From the NCBI GenBank assembly GCA_021845805.1, contig JAJZVD010000009.1, positions 1 to 64,000 of the forward strand: a stretch of 64,000 bases of DNA, in the 5' to 3' direction. The notes below the pieces were generated by a model that saw only the letters and a list, made by a program, of their open reading frames with translations, did not search any database and had not been told where the DNA came from. This DNA comes from Pseudomonadota bacterium (GTDB lineage Bacteria > Pseudomonadota > Alphaproteobacteria > Rhodobacterales > Rhodobacteraceae). Below are positions 8,890-17,501 of this stretch, in pieces. Each line of letters begins with the position of its first letter. Positions within the stretch are counted from its first letter, which is position 1. The position numbers were made by a program, and so were the translations under genes.

Positions 8890-9803
8890 GTCCCGCGTGC
8901 AACCTCCAGGATATAGCGCGCCGTCATCAGGTCCAGATGCGCGCCGCCCCCGTTCTTGGCGATGGTGATCTCGGATGCCGAGCCGCGGTGGAAACCGCCC
9001 CCGGCGATGTCGTAGAAATCGCCCAGCACGTCCTCGCGCCGGATCGCGCCCTGTGCCAGCGGGGTCTTCAACTCGCCGATATGGTCCAGCGTCGTCTCGC
9101 GCGCATCGACGAAAAGCCGCGCGCGTTGCAGGGCGCGGTCGTCGACCTCGCGCATCTCGGGCGTATAGGCGCCGATCAGGTCCAGATGGGTGCCGGGGCT
9201 CAGCCAGTCGCCCCGGATCAGCGGCGCGGTGGACATGGTGGCGGTGCAGATGATGTCGGCCGCGGCCACCGCCTCGGCCAGGTCGCGCGCGATCGTCATG
9301 CCCGGCAGTTGCGCGGCAAACCGGCTGGCGCCCTCGGCGCTGCGGTTCCAGACCATGAACTGCGCCCCCGGAAAGGCCGAGCCATAGGCCTCGACCATCG
9401 ATCGCGCGACGGCGCCCGCCCCCACCAGCAGGATCACCCGGCTGTCGGGCCGCGCAAGGCGGCGCGCGGCCAGCAGGCTGTCGCCCGCCGTCTTCCACTT
9501 GGTCACCAGGGTGAAATCGACCAGCGCTTCCAGTTCGCCCGTGGCCTCGGAGAACAGCGTCACCGCCCCGTTGACCGAGGCGCGGCCCTGCGCCGGGTTG
9601 TCGGGGAAGATGGTGGCCGACTTCACCGCCAGCCCCATGCCCGCGATCCAGGCCGAGCGCGACAGAAGCCGCCGGTTGCCCTGCGCCAGAAGGGTGTCCC
9701 CGATGATGGCGCGCGGCAGGCGGTGGCCCGCCTCCAGCGCTTCGGTCAACCCCTGCCAGCGCAGGCGGCCTTCCACCTCGGGGCCGATCATGGCGATGCT
9801 CAT
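8886..9803 (-). CDS. Ornithine cyclodeaminase / mu-crystallin family protein
   Basis: A 305-residue NAD(P)-dependent enzyme family. The Rossmann glycine motif is VGAGAVARSM near residue 130. The upstream KSATIFPDNP and downstream ICTATMSTAPLI and DLIGAYTPEMREVDD segments are typical. Members act on ornithine, alanine, lysine or ketimines, so the substrate is open. Both ends overlap neighbours by four bases (ATGA), which shows tight co-translation with the HAD phosphatase before it and the hydrolase after it. Confidence 0.88.
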   Translation of the reverse strand: MSIAMIGPEVEGRLRWQGLTEALEAGHRLPRAIIGDTLLAQGNRRLLSRSAWIAGMGLAVKSATIFPDNPAQGRASVNGAVTLFSEATGELEALVDFTLVTKWKTAGDSLLAARRLARPDSRVILLVGAGAVARSMVEAYGSAFPGAQFMVWNRSAEGASRFAAQLPGMTIARDLAEAVAAADIICTATMSTAPLIRGDWLSPGTHLDLIGAYTPEMREVDDRALQRARLFVDARETTLDHIGELKTPLAQGAIRREDVLGDFYDIAGGGFHRGSASEITIAKNGGGAHLDLMTARYILEVARGT

Positions 9804-10423
9804 CCTGCGTCCTCCCCTGTCAGCAGCCCTTCGGCCACCAGTCGCCGCGCCCAGCCTTCGGGCCCGTCGAACAGATGCGTGCGCCAGCCGCGCGCGGCCG
9901 CGGCGGCGATGTTGTCGGCCCGGTCATCGGCAAAGAGCAGCGCCGCGGGCGGCAGGCCGCAATCGGTTTCCACCATCGCGTAGATCGCGGGGTCGGGCTT
10001 GGTGACCGCCATCTGCCCCGAGACATAGGCCCGGTCGGCCTCGGCCAGAAAGCCATAGTGGCGGCAGGCGATCTGCCAGGTGGCGACCCCGATGTTCGAC
10101 AGGATGAACACCGGCACCCCGCGCAGGCGCAGGCGCCGCATCAGGCGGACAGAGAGCGGGATCTCGGGCGCCGCCATCTCGGCCCAGTCGTCGTGCCAGA
10201 GCCGGATCGCATCGGCATGGTCGGGCCAGCGGGCGGCGGTTTCCTCGACCACGGCGCGGAAATCGGCGCCGCGGTCGATGCGCTCGTTCATCGCGTGCAG
10301 GTCGACCTCGGCGAACAGCGCCCGGCGGCGGGCCGCGCCGATCACCCGATCGTAATACCGTTCGGGCTGCCATTCGATCAGCACGTTGCCGATGTCGAAG
10401 ACGACCGCCGCGGGACGGGTCAT
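9800..10423 (-). CDS. HAD-family phosphatase (YihX-like)
   Basis: A 207-residue haloacid-dehalogenase-type hydrolase. Motif I is FDIGNVL, with the nucleophile Asp9 and Asn in place of the usual second Asp, as in the YihX (glucose-1-phosphatase) branch. Motif II is ILSNIG, motif III the Lys of VTKPDPAIY, and motif [11 protein letters not shown]. The cap is helical and short. The substrate may be a sugar phosphate or nucleotide. ATGA overlaps join it to the genes on both sides. Confidence 0.88.
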   Translation of the reverse strand: MTRPAAVVFDIGNVLIEWQPERYYDRVIGAARRRALFAEVDLHAMNERIDRGADFRAVVEETAARWPDHADAIRLWHDDWAEMAAPEIPLSVRLMRRLRLRGVPVFILSNIGVATWQIACRHYGFLAEADRAYVSGQMAVTKPDPAIYAMVETDCGLPPAALLFADDRADNIAAAAARGWRTHLFDGPEGWARRLVAEGLLTGEDAG

Positions 10424-10875
10424 GGCTGCGCCTCTTTCCGTGCCGCGGTCACCTCGCGGTCAAGCGCGTCCAGAAAACGCGAGCGGTCTGCCTTTGTAAA
10501 GGGTTTGCCCCCGCCCGGCCGGAACGGATCGGCGGCGCGCAGGTCGGCCATCAGATCGCGGGTGGCCAGGATCGTGCCGATATTGGCGCGGGTGAACACC
10601 TCGCCGTTGTGGCGCACCACGCGGGCACCCGCGGCGATGCATTTCGCGGCCAGCGGAATGTCCCCGGTGACCACCACATCACCGCGCCCGGCACGCTCGG
10701 CGATCCACTTGTCGGCCACGTCCGGCCCGTCGGGAACATAGACCATCTGCACCAGCGGATTGGCCGAGGGCCGCAGCCCGCCGTTCGACACGAAGGCCAG
10801 CTCGACGCGGTGCCGGGTCGCCACACGCTCGGCCTCGTCCTTCACCGGGCAGGCGTCGGCATCGACGTAGATCAC
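10420..10875 (-). CDS. yaiI: YaiI/YqxD family protein (UPF0178, DUF188)
   Basis: A 151-residue protein of the conserved DUF188 family. It opens with [19 protein letters not shown] and carries [19 protein letters not shown] and FTRANIG, all family hallmarks. Its Asp residues fit a PIN-like nuclease fold, but no activity is established that I know of. ATGA overlaps with the fghA stop upstream and the HAD start downstream place it inside the operon. Confidence 0.93.
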   Translation of the reverse strand: MIYVDADACPVKDEAERVATRHRVELAFVSNGGLRPSANPLVQMVYVPDGPDVADKWIAERAGRGDVVVTGDIPLAAKCIAAGARVVRHNGEVFTRANIGTILATRDLMADLRAADPFRPGGGKPFTKADRSRFLDALDREVTAARKEAQP

Positions 10876-11702
10876 GCGAACAGCGCCTCGGCGTGGAAAT
10901 CGACATGCGATTCCATGAACGAGGCGACAAAGAAGTAGCTGTGGTCATAGCCCTTCTGCATGCGGAAGCTGGCAGGCTGACGGCGGCGGGCGATGGCCTC
11001 GACCAGCGCCTCGGGGCGCAAAAGGTCGATGAACTGGTCGCTGGAGCCCTGATCGATCAGCAGCGGGCCGTCAAATCCGCGTTTCTTCATCATCAGGGTG
11101 GCGTCATGGGCGGCCCATTTCGTCTCGTCTGCGCCCAGGTAGGCCGCGAACTGCTTGCGCCCCCAGTCCGAGGCGGTGGGGTTGGCGATGGGCGCGAAGG
11201 CCGAGACCGAGCGGAAGCGGCCCGGAAACGCCATCGCCAGCGTCAGCGCGCCATGCCCGCCCATGGAATGGCCGGTGATTGCCTGCCGGTCCTCTTCCAG
11301 CGGGAAGGCGTTGAACAGAAGCCGCGGCAGTTCGTCGGCCAGGTAATCCCACATGCGGAAATGCGGCGCCCAGGGCGCCTCGGTCGCATTCAGGTAGAAC
11401 CCCGCGCCCTGCCCCAGATCATAGGCCGGATCATCGGCAACGCCCGGCCCGCGCGGCGAGGTGTCGGGGAACGCGACGGCGATCCCCTGCTCGGCCGCCC
11501 AGGTCTGGGCGCCAGATTTCAGCATCGCGTTTTCATGCGTGCAGGTCAGCCCCGACAGGAACCACAACAGCGGCACCGGCCCTTCCTGCGCCTGTTCGGG
11601 CAGGAACAGCGCAAAGGTCATGTCGCATTTGCAGGCCTCCGAAGCGTGGCTGTAGACGCCCTGCACCCCGCCGAAGGCCCGGTTTTCCGATATCGTCTTC
11701 AT
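10872..11702 (-). CDS. fghA: S-formylglutathione hydrolase
   Basis: A 276-residue serine esterase that releases formate and glutathione from S-formylglutathione, the second step of glutathione-linked formaldehyde oxidation. The nucleophile is S146 in GHSMGG. The acid lies in DQGSSDQF and the His in [20 protein letters not shown] and the length are diagnostic of the family. The ribosome site AAAGGA follows the AEC transporter stop by one base. The matching formaldehyde dehydrogenase gene is at 46617, about 35 kb away, and formate dehydrogenase is at 36200-42101. Confidence 0.96.
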   Translation of the reverse strand: MKTISENRAFGGVQGVYSHASEACKCDMTFALFLPEQAQEGPVPLLWFLSGLTCTHENAMLKSGAQTWAAEQGIAVAFPDTSPRGPGVADDPAYDLGQGAGFYLNATEAPWAPHFRMWDYLADELPRLLFNAFPLEEDRQAITGHSMGGHGALTLAMAFPGRFRSVSAFAPIANPTASDWGRKQFAAYLGADETKWAAHDATLMMKKRGFDGPLLIDQGSSDQFIDLLRPEALVEAIARRRQPASFRMQKGYDHSYFFVASFMESHVDFHAEALFA

Positions 11703-11714
11703 CTTCGTCCTTTC

Positions 11715-12644
11715 TCAGGCGGCGGTCGCCCAGGCGATGACCGCGGAAAGGGTCAGCACTGACACCGCCGTGGAAATCAGGATCGAGGCCGACACGCGCT
11801 GCGGCGCGACCCCGTAATGCTGTGCCAGGATATAGGTGTTGCCCGCCACCGGCAGGGCCGCCGCGGCGATCATCACATGCGCGGCGAAGCGTTCCACCGG
11901 GAACAGCACCAGCGCCCCCACCGCCACCGCGGCCGGATGCAGCACCAGCTTGCAGAACGACAGCCACGCCGCCACCTGCACCCGTTCCGCCGACCGCGCG
12001 GCAAGCGAGGCGCCGATCGCGAACAGCGCGCCGGGCGTTGCCGCGCCGCCAAGGATGCCCATGAAATCATTGACCGGCCGCGGCACCGCCATCCCCGAGG
12101 CCGACCACAGAAGGCCCAGCGCCATCGACACGATCATCGGGTTCTGCACCAGCCCCAGACCCAGCCGCCCCAGCACCCGCAGGCTGACCCGCCCCTCGCG
12201 CGCGCCGGTGATGATCAGCGTGATGAGCGACGAGAACACGATCATGTCCACCGTCAGCACCATCATCTGAGGCCCGGCCGCCTTTTCGCCGAAGATCGCG
12301 ATCATCAGCGGCAGACCCAGAAAGCCGGTATTGCCGCAGGCGGCGCATTGCGCCTCGACCGCGGCCTCGGACAGCGTGATCCGCCGCGCCAGCGCCACGG
12401 CGAAGGCGACAAGGTAAACCGCGGTGCAGCCCAGCAGGTATGCCAGAACGAAGGGGGTGGAATAGATCTCGGCCAGCGACAGGTTCGAGGCGAACTTGAA
12501 CAGCATGGCCGACAGGGCGAAGTAGAACACGAACTTGGTGATCGCCGCGGTGCCGATCTCGCTGATGAACCGCGTCCGCCCGGCCAGATAGCCGACGCCG
12601 ACCAGTGCAAAGAACGGCAGAACGCGGAACAGGACTTCGATCAT
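11715..12644 (-). CDS. AEC family transporter (auxin efflux carrier type)
   Basis: A 309-residue inner-membrane protein with ten hydrophobic segments split by a central loop (about residues 145-165). GNTGFLGLPLMIAIFG in the middle of the N-terminal half and LPVAGNTYILAQHYG in the C-terminal half are the paired signature of the AEC/BART fold. Bacterial members move malate, malonate or other organic acids, but the substrate here is unknown. It leads the operon that continues through fghA, 12 bases downstream. Confidence 0.88.
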   Translation of the reverse strand: MIEVLFRVLPFFALVGVGYLAGRTRFISEIGTAAITKFVFYFALSAMLFKFASNLSLAEIYSTPFVLAYLLGCTAVYLVAFAVALARRITLSEAAVEAQCAACGNTGFLGLPLMIAIFGEKAAGPQMMVLTVDMIVFSSLITLIITGAREGRVSLRVLGRLGLGLVQNPMIVSMALGLLWSASGMAVPRPVNDFMGILGGAATPGALFAIGASLAARSAERVQVAAWLSFCKLVLHPAAVAVGALVLFPVERFAAHVMIAAAALPVAGNTYILAQHYGVAPQRVSASILISTAVSVLTLSAVIAWATAA

Positions 12645-12822
12645 CTTCGCCGTTTCCCCCGCCGCCGCGCCTCTTCCAGCGGGATAGGGGCCGATGGGGC
12701 AAAGGGCAAGGGGTCAGGGCACCGAACGGCGCAGCCGCGAAACGCCAGCGCAACGGCAAGCCATCACACGGGCGGCGGGGCGTCGCGCCGTCAGGGCCCC
12801 CGCGGCCTCATCCCCCGCCGCC

Positions 12823-13800
12823 TCATCCCGCCCCGATCAGCGAGCCCGCGGCGAAGACCAGCGCGCCGCCCACCACCACCTGCAGCGCGGCCCGCAGGAA
12901 CGGGGTATCCATGTACTTGTTCTGGATCCAGGCAATCGCCCAAAGCTCGAAGAACACGACGACCATCGCAAGCGTCGTCGCCGTCCAGAAATCCGGGATC
13001 AGGTAGGGCAGCGCATGGCCAAGCCCGCCAAGCGCCGTCATGATCCCGGAGGCCAGCCCCCGCTTGATCGGCGAGCCGCGCCCCGACAGCACGCCATCGT
13101 CATGCGCGGCCTCCGTGAACCCCATCGAGATGCCCGCCCCCACCGCGGCGGCCATGCCCACCAGCAGCGTGGTGTGCGAATTCTGGGTGGCGAAGGCGGT
13201 CGCGAAGATCGGCGCCAGGGTCGAGACCGAGCCATCCATCAGCCCCGCTAGCCCCGGCTGCACCCAGGTCAGGATGAACTGCCGCCGCGCGGCGTGGTCT
13301 TCCTCGGTCCGGGCCGTTTCGCCCAGATGTTCGCCCTGCAATTCGTCGGCCCTGTGTTCGTGCCCGGCCTCGGCCGCCGCCAGATCGCCCAGCAGCTTGC
13401 GCGTGGCGGCATCGGCGGTCTGCGCCGCGGCGCGGCGGTAAAACGCCTCGGCCTGCCGCTCCATCGCCGCCGCCTCGTCGCGGATCGTGTCCAGCGACAG
13501 GTTCTTCACCAGCCAGACGGGGCGGCGGGCATAGAAGCCCGCGACATGCTCGCGCCGGATCAGGGGAATGACATCGCCGAACCGCGCCTGGTGCAGTTCG
13601 ATCAGGCGGCGGCGGTGCTGATCCTCTTCCTGCGCCATGCCATCGAAGACGGCGGCAGAGCCGGGATATTCGCCCCGCAGCCGCGCTGCATAGCTGCGGT
13701 AAATCTGCGCGTCATCTTCTTCGGATGAAATCGCCAGCGCGAGAATCTCCTGTTCCGACAGGTCGGAAAAGCGACGGCGGCTCGAAACTCCGGGGATCAT
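12823..13800 (-). CDS. mbfA: Membrane-bound ferritin-like iron exporter MbfA
   Basis: A 325-residue two-domain protein. Residues 1 to about 165 form a rubrerythrin-like four-helix bundle with the diiron-type pairs SSEEDDAQIYRSYA, AQEEDQHRRR, ERQAEAFYRRA and AAEAGHEHRADEL. The remainder is a VIT1/CCC1-type membrane domain starting at LTWVQPGLAGLMDGSVS. This order is specific to MbfA, which exports iron and guards against peroxide stress in Bradyrhizobium and Agrobacterium. The start is the ATG at 13800 with GGAG six bases upstream, preferred over an in-frame TTG at 13812. An Irr-type box lies 14 bases upstream. Confidence 0.95.
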   Translation of the reverse strand: MIPGVSSRRRFSDLSEQEILALAISSEEDDAQIYRSYAARLRGEYPGSAAVFDGMAQEEDQHRRRLIELHQARFGDVIPLIRREHVAGFYARRPVWLVKNLSLDTIRDEAAAMERQAEAFYRRAAAQTADAATRKLLGDLAAAEAGHEHRADELQGEHLGETARTEEDHAARRQFILTWVQPGLAGLMDGSVSTLAPIFATAFATQNSHTTLLVGMAAAVGAGISMGFTEAAHDDGVLSGRGSPIKRGLASGIMTALGGLGHALPYLIPDFWTATTLAMVVVFFELWAIAWIQNKYMDTPFLRAALQVVVGGALVFAAGSLIGAG

Positions 13801-13813
13801 ATGCGGCTCCAAA

Positions 13814-13828
13814 TTAGAACCATTCCAA
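13814..13828. promoter_or_regulatory. Irr box (iron control element) upstream of mbfA
   Basis: The sequence TTAGAACCATTCCAA is an inverted repeat TTAGAA-N3-TTCCAA. It differs by one base from the TTAGAA-N3-TTCTAA pattern I recall for Irr sites in alphaproteobacteria. It sits just upstream of mbfA, a known Irr target, so repression under low iron is the likely role. It could also touch the divergent TetR gene 110 bases away. Confidence 0.8.
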
Positions 13829-13937
13829 ACTATCAGGACAGAGCGTCAAGGCAAGGGACATTGCACATGCGGCAACAGGCATCCTTGCCCGAGACGAACT
13901 GTCCGGTTTAGGATCGCGCAGGGGAGAACGAGACGTG

Positions 13938-14564
13938 ATGGCCACTGCAGCCGCAAAAGTGAAGCGGGGCCGCAAGTACGACCAGGTGCTTGAAGGCGCC
14001 CGGACGGTGTTCTTGCGCGACGGTTTCGAAGGCGCCAGCGTTGACGACATCGCCCGCGAGGCCGGTGTCTCGAAGGCGACACTCTACAGCTACTTTCCTG
14101 ACAAACGGCTGTTGTTTCTGGAGGTTGCGCGCAGCGAATGCGCCCGGCAGGCCGCGTCGGCAATCGAGTTGCAGGACATGACCGCCCCCCCGCGCGACGT
14201 GCTGACGGCGGCGGCCAGGCGGCTGGCGGGCTTCGTCACATCGGAATTCGGGCAGCGGATGTTCCGCATCTGCGTGGCCGAAAGCGACCGTTTCCCCGAA
14301 TTGGGCCGCGCCTTCTACGAGTCGGGCCCGCTTCTGGTGCGCCAGCGTCTGGTCAGCTACCTGCGCGCGGCAACGGCCCGCGGCGAGCTTCAGATCGACG
14401 ATTTCGACCTCGCCGCCGACCAGTTCGCGGAATTGTGCAAGGCCGACATCCACGCCCGCGCCATCTTCGCCCGCAACGGCGGCTGCGCGGCGCGCGACAT
14501 CGACCGCACCTCGGCGGGCGCGGTCGACATGTTCCTGGCGCGCTACGGCACGCGGCAGGCCTAG
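13938..14564 (+). CDS. TetR/AcrR family transcriptional regulator
   Basis: A 208-residue repressor-type protein. The helix-turn-helix is at about residues 12-58 (ILEGARTVF-like start, FEGASVDDIAREAGVSKATLYSYFPDKRLLF). The C-terminal ligand domain is of the TetR_C type and its ligand is unknown. The start could be this ATG or the GTG one codon earlier, which is better spaced from GGGGAG. It is divergent from mbfA and convergent with a secreted-protein gene, with which it shares the stop tetranucleotide CTAG. Its own targets are not evident. Confidence 0.88.
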   Translation: MATAAAKVKRGRKYDQVLEGARTVFLRDGFEGASVDDIAREAGVSKATLYSYFPDKRLLFLEVARSECARQAASAIELQDMTAPPRDVLTAAARRLAGFVTSEFGQRMFRICVAESDRFPELGRAFYESGPLLVRQRLVSYLRAATARGELQIDDFDLAADQFAELCKADIHARAIFARNGGCAARDIDRTSAGAVDMFLARYGTRQA

Positions 14565-15088
14565 CTGGGGCAGTCTGCGATCGCCGGCGCCGTCGCGTTC
14601 AGGAACCCGGCCAGCGTGGTGCCCGGCTGAACCAGCGCGAAGCGCGGCCCGCCCGAGGCCAGCCGCAGCGTCATGTCGATCGGCCCGGCCGGATCGGCCC
14701 CGGCCCGCAGGCGGCAGGGCGTGAAGGTGACAGAGATTTGCGCCACCGGATTGGCCTTGCCCGCGCGCCAGGCGGCCACGGTGGTCTCCAGCCGCGACAG
14801 CTCGGCCGCGGCGGGGGTGGCAAGTTCCATCTCTGCCATCTCGCCCGGCGCGCCCAGCACCGCAAGCCCGTCGCTGGCGGTCACGGTTTCGCCGGTCTGG
14901 TCGTTCGTGGCCTGCACATGCAGCGCGGCCGACCCCGGCAGCACGCCGAAGCCCGGCGGCAAGGTCAGGCTGACCTTCAGCGCGGCAGGCGCTGCGGCCA
15001 GAGGGTCGGCGAAGGGTGCCGCACCCGCCCCCGTTGCAGCCAGCGCGCAGGTCGCGGCCACGGCCAGGAAAAGCGAAGCGGCGGTCAT
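14561..15088 (-). CDS. Hypothetical secreted protein
   Basis: A 175-residue protein with an N-terminal signal peptide (hydrophobic residues 4-20, likely cleavage after AGA at about residue 23). The mature part looks like a beta-sandwich. It includes a Cys in FTPCRL and a second Cys two residues from the C-terminus (IADCPS), which could form a disulfide in the periplasm. No family is recognised. The start ATG at 15088 has only a distant AAGGA upstream; no better candidate exists. Its stop overlaps the stop of the convergent TetR gene in CTAG. Confidence 0.65.
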   Translation of the reverse strand: MTAASLFLAVAATCALAATGAGAAPFADPLAAAPAALKVSLTLPPGFGVLPGSAALHVQATNDQTGETVTASDGLAVLGAPGEMAEMELATPAAAELSRLETTVAAWRAGKANPVAQISVTFTPCRLRAGADPAGPIDMTLRLASGGPRFALVQPGTTLAGFLNATAPAIADCPS

Positions 15089-15204
15089 CGGCAAGTGGTA
15101 TCCTTGTTGGCGGGCCCGCGCCCCCTGCGCGGAAAGTCGCCCATTTCTCCATGAACCCACCTGAAAGTGCAAGCCTTTCGGCAAGACCGGGGCAGGCGCA
15201 TCCG

Positions 15205-15963
15205 CTATCGCAGCACCCGCCGCAGGCCGTCCTGCACCCGCTGCAGCGCGGGCAGGCAGGCGGCCGCCATCGCCGCCGGGTCGCCATGCACCGCCGCCAT
15301 CCCCACATTCAGCGCCGCCACGACCCGGCGATGCACATCCAGCACCGGCACCGCAAGCGCGCGCAGGCCCAGTTCCACCTCCTGGTCCACAAGCGCATGC
15401 CCCGCGGCCCGCACGCGGGCGATCTCGGCCATGATCTCGGCCGGGTCGGTGCGCGAATGGCGGGTGCGCGGCGACAGGTCGGAGGCCTCGATGATGGCGC
15501 GCGCCGCGGGCTCGGGCAGCGCGGCCAGCAGCACGCGGCCCATCGAGGTGCAATGCGCAGGCAGCCGCGAGCCCGGCATCAGCCCGATCGACATCACCCG
15601 CCGTTGCGCGGCCCGGGCGATGTAGACGATTTCGGTCTCATCGAGGATCGAGACGGAACAGGATTGGCCGATCTGCTCGCTCAACTGGTCCAGCCAGGGC
15701 TGCACGATCTGCGGCAGCGGCAGCGCGGCCAGCGCCCCGGTGCCCAGCCGCAGCACGCGCGGCGTCAGCGTGAAATACTTGCCGTCATAGGCGGCATAGC
15801 CCAGCTCGAACAACGTCAGCAGGCAGCGGCGGGCGGTCGCCCGGTCCAGCCCCGTTGCCTCGGCCACCTCGGCGATGGAGCGGCGCGGATGGTCGGCGCC
15901 GAAGCATTCCAGCACCCGCAGCCCCTTGCCCAGCGACGCGATCGTATCGGTTCTGTTCAACAT
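15205..15963 (-). CDS. pcaR: IclR family regulator, PcaR/PcaU/PobR type
   Basis: A 252-residue regulator. The winged helix is at residues 8-70 (TIASLGKGLRVLECFGADHPRRSIAEVAEATGLDRATARRCLLTL). The IclR effector domain is at about 80-245 (GQSCSVSILDETEIVYIARAAQRRVMSIGLMPGSRLPAHCTSMGR). That last stretch is typical of the protocatechuate/4-hydroxybenzoate regulators. It is divergent from pcaIJF, which it most likely controls in response to beta-ketoadipate pathway intermediates. The start at 15963 lacks a good ribosome site; ATG 16002 would add 13 residues. Repeats at 15955-16008 overlap the start region, which suggests autoregulation. Confidence 0.85.
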   Translation of the reverse strand: MLNRTDTIASLGKGLRVLECFGADHPRRSIAEVAEATGLDRATARRCLLTLFELGYAAYDGKYFTLTPRVLRLGTGALAALPLPQIVQPWLDQLSEQIGQSCSVSILDETEIVYIARAAQRRVMSIGLMPGSRLPAHCTSMGRVLLAALPEPAARAIIEASDLSPRTRHSRTDPAEIMAEIARVRAAGHALVDQEVELGLRALAVPVLDVHRRVVAALNVGMAAVHGDPAAMAAACLPALQRVQDGLRRVLR

Positions 15964-16008
15964 GCGCACAGGAATGCGCGCGATGCGAACAAAGATCAAC
16001 ATGCGCGC
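15955..16008. promoter_or_regulatory. PcaR-like operator repeats between pcaR and pcaI
   Basis: GTTCAACATGCGCAC (15955-15969) matches 11 of 15 positions of the PcaR site as I recall it, GTTCGATAATCGCAC. GATCAACATGCGCGC follows at 15994, sharing 12 of its first 13 bases with the first copy. Between them, GTTCGCATCGCGCGC reads on the minus strand from 15990. The repeats cover the regulator start codon and lie about 100-155 bases before pcaI. Confidence 0.6.
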
Positions 16009-16109
16009 GTCAGCCCTTGCCCCGGTCGCTGGCGCTGGCGATGTCTTTCGCGAGCCCGGCCCGCAGGACGCGCGCGCCTGGACAGACCCTTCCGCAACCG
16101 GAGCCCGGA

Positions 16110-16829
16110 ATGGACAAGACCATCGCAACCCTGGCCGAGGCCGTCTCCACCGTCGCCGATGGCGCCACGGTGATGATCGGCGGTTTCGGCGGATCGGGCG
16201 CCCCGATCGAGCTGATCCACGCCCTGATCGACCGCTATCGCGCCACCGGCCACCCCACCGGGCTGACCGTGGTGAACAACAACGCAGGCAACGGGCATGT
16301 CGGCCTGGCCGCGCTGATCGAGGCGGGGATGGTGCGCAAGCTGATATGTTCGTTCCCGCGCTCGGCGGACCCGGTTGTGTTTACCGAACGTTACCTGGCC
16401 GGAAAGATCGAGCTGGAACTGGTGCCGCAGGGCACCCTGGCCGAACGCATCCGGGCGGGCGGGGCGGGCATCCCCGCCTTCTACACGCCCACCGGCTATG
16501 GAACCGAACTGGCGAAGGGCAAGAGGATCGAGGAATTCGACGGCCGCCCCTATGTGCAGGAGCGCTGGCTGAAGGCCGACGTGGCGCTGGTGAAGGCCGA
16601 ATGCGCCGACACGATGGGCAACCTGACCTACCGCGCCGCCTCGCGCAATTTCGGCCCGCTGATGTGCATGGCCGCGGCCGAAACCATTGTTCAGGCCCGC
16701 AAGATCGTGGACCCCGGCGCGATCGACCCCGAGACGGTCGTGACGCCGGGGATCTTTGTCCAGAAGGTCGTGGCGGTGCCCGACCCCCAGCAGGAAGAAA
16801 CGCTGAACCGGGCGGGGGCCGTTCACTGA
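16110..16829 (+). CDS. pcaI: 3-oxoadipate CoA-transferase subunit A
   Basis: A 239-residue alpha subunit of the family I CoA-transferase. It moves CoA from succinyl-CoA to 3-oxoadipate late in aromatic acid degradation. The glycine loop GGFGGSGAPIELIHALID (about 29-46) and the segments NNNAGNGHVGLAALIEAGMVRKLICSFPRS and FYTPTGYGTELAKGK are diagnostic. The PcaI call rests on the pcaF neighbour and the PcaR-type regulator; other short oxoacids cannot be excluded. The ATG at 16110 follows GGAG. The stop overlaps the pcaJ start as TGATG. Confidence 0.92.
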   Translation: MDKTIATLAEAVSTVADGATVMIGGFGGSGAPIELIHALIDRYRATGHPTGLTVVNNNAGNGHVGLAALIEAGMVRKLICSFPRSADPVVFTERYLAGKIELELVPQGTLAERIRAGGAGIPAFYTPTGYGTELAKGKRIEEFDGRPYVQERWLKADVALVKAECADTMGNLTYRAASRNFGPLMCMAAAETIVQARKIVDPGAIDPETVVTPGIFVQKVVAVPDPQQEETLNRAGAVH

Positions 16830-17500
16830 TGTCGCCAAAGCTTTCCAACGCCCAGATCGCCTGGCGCGCCGCGCAGGACATCGCCGATGGCGCCTATGTC
16901 AACCTTGGCATCGGTTTCCCCGAGATGGTGGCCAAGTTCCAGCCGCCGGGCCGCCAGGCGATCTTCCACACCGAAAACGGCATCCTGAACTTCGGCGAGG
17001 CGCCACCCGCCGGCGACGAAGACTGGGATCTGATCAACGCGGGCAAGAAGGCGGTGACGCTGAAGCCCGGTGCCGCCTTCTTTCACCATGCCGACAGCTT
17101 TGCCATGGTGCGCGGCGGGCACCTCGACGTGGCGATCCTGGGCGCCTATCAGGTGGCCGAAACCGGCGATCTGGCGAACTGGTCCACCGGGCCGAAGGGC
17201 GTGCCCGCGGTGGGCGGCGCGATGGACCTTGTGCATGGCGCCAAGCGCGTGGCGGTCATCACCGACCATGTGACGAAGGAAGGCGCGCCCAAGCTGCTGG
17301 AACGCTGCACCCTGCCGCTGACCGGCGTGGGCTGCGTGACGCGGGTCTATACCTCGCTTGCCGTGATCGACATCGAGGACGGCCGGTTTGTGCTGCGCGA
17401 AAAGCTGGCGGCGTTGACCTTCGAGGCGCTTCAGGCGCAGACAGGCGCCAGGCTGCACCTGACCGGCCCCGTGGCCGACCTGACCGTACCGGAGCTGTGA
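16829..17500 (+). CDS. pcaJ: 3-oxoadipate CoA-transferase subunit B
   Basis: A 223-residue beta subunit that completes the transferase with PcaI. The catalytic glutamate is E49 in HTENGILNFGEAP, which forms the glutamyl-CoA intermediate. YVNLGIGFPEMVAKF and the MDLVHGAKRVAVITDHVTKEG segment are family hallmarks. The start overlaps the pcaI stop by one base, so the subunits are made together. It is followed by pcaF after one base. Confidence 0.93.
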   Translation: MSPKLSNAQIAWRAAQDIADGAYVNLGIGFPEMVAKFQPPGRQAIFHTENGILNFGEAPPAGDEDWDLINAGKKAVTLKPGAAFFHHADSFAMVRGGHLDVAILGAYQVAETGDLANWSTGPKGVPAVGGAMDLVHGAKRVAVITDHVTKEGAPKLLERCTLPLTGVGCVTRVYTSLAVIDIEDGRFVLREKLAALTFEALQAQTGARLHLTGPVADLTVPEL

Positions 17501-17501
17501 C

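Noticed and set aside
12645-12822. C-rich repeats between the AEC carrier gene and mbfA considered as a repeat element
   Set aside because: The runs are short and irregular, with no stable hairpin or second copy.
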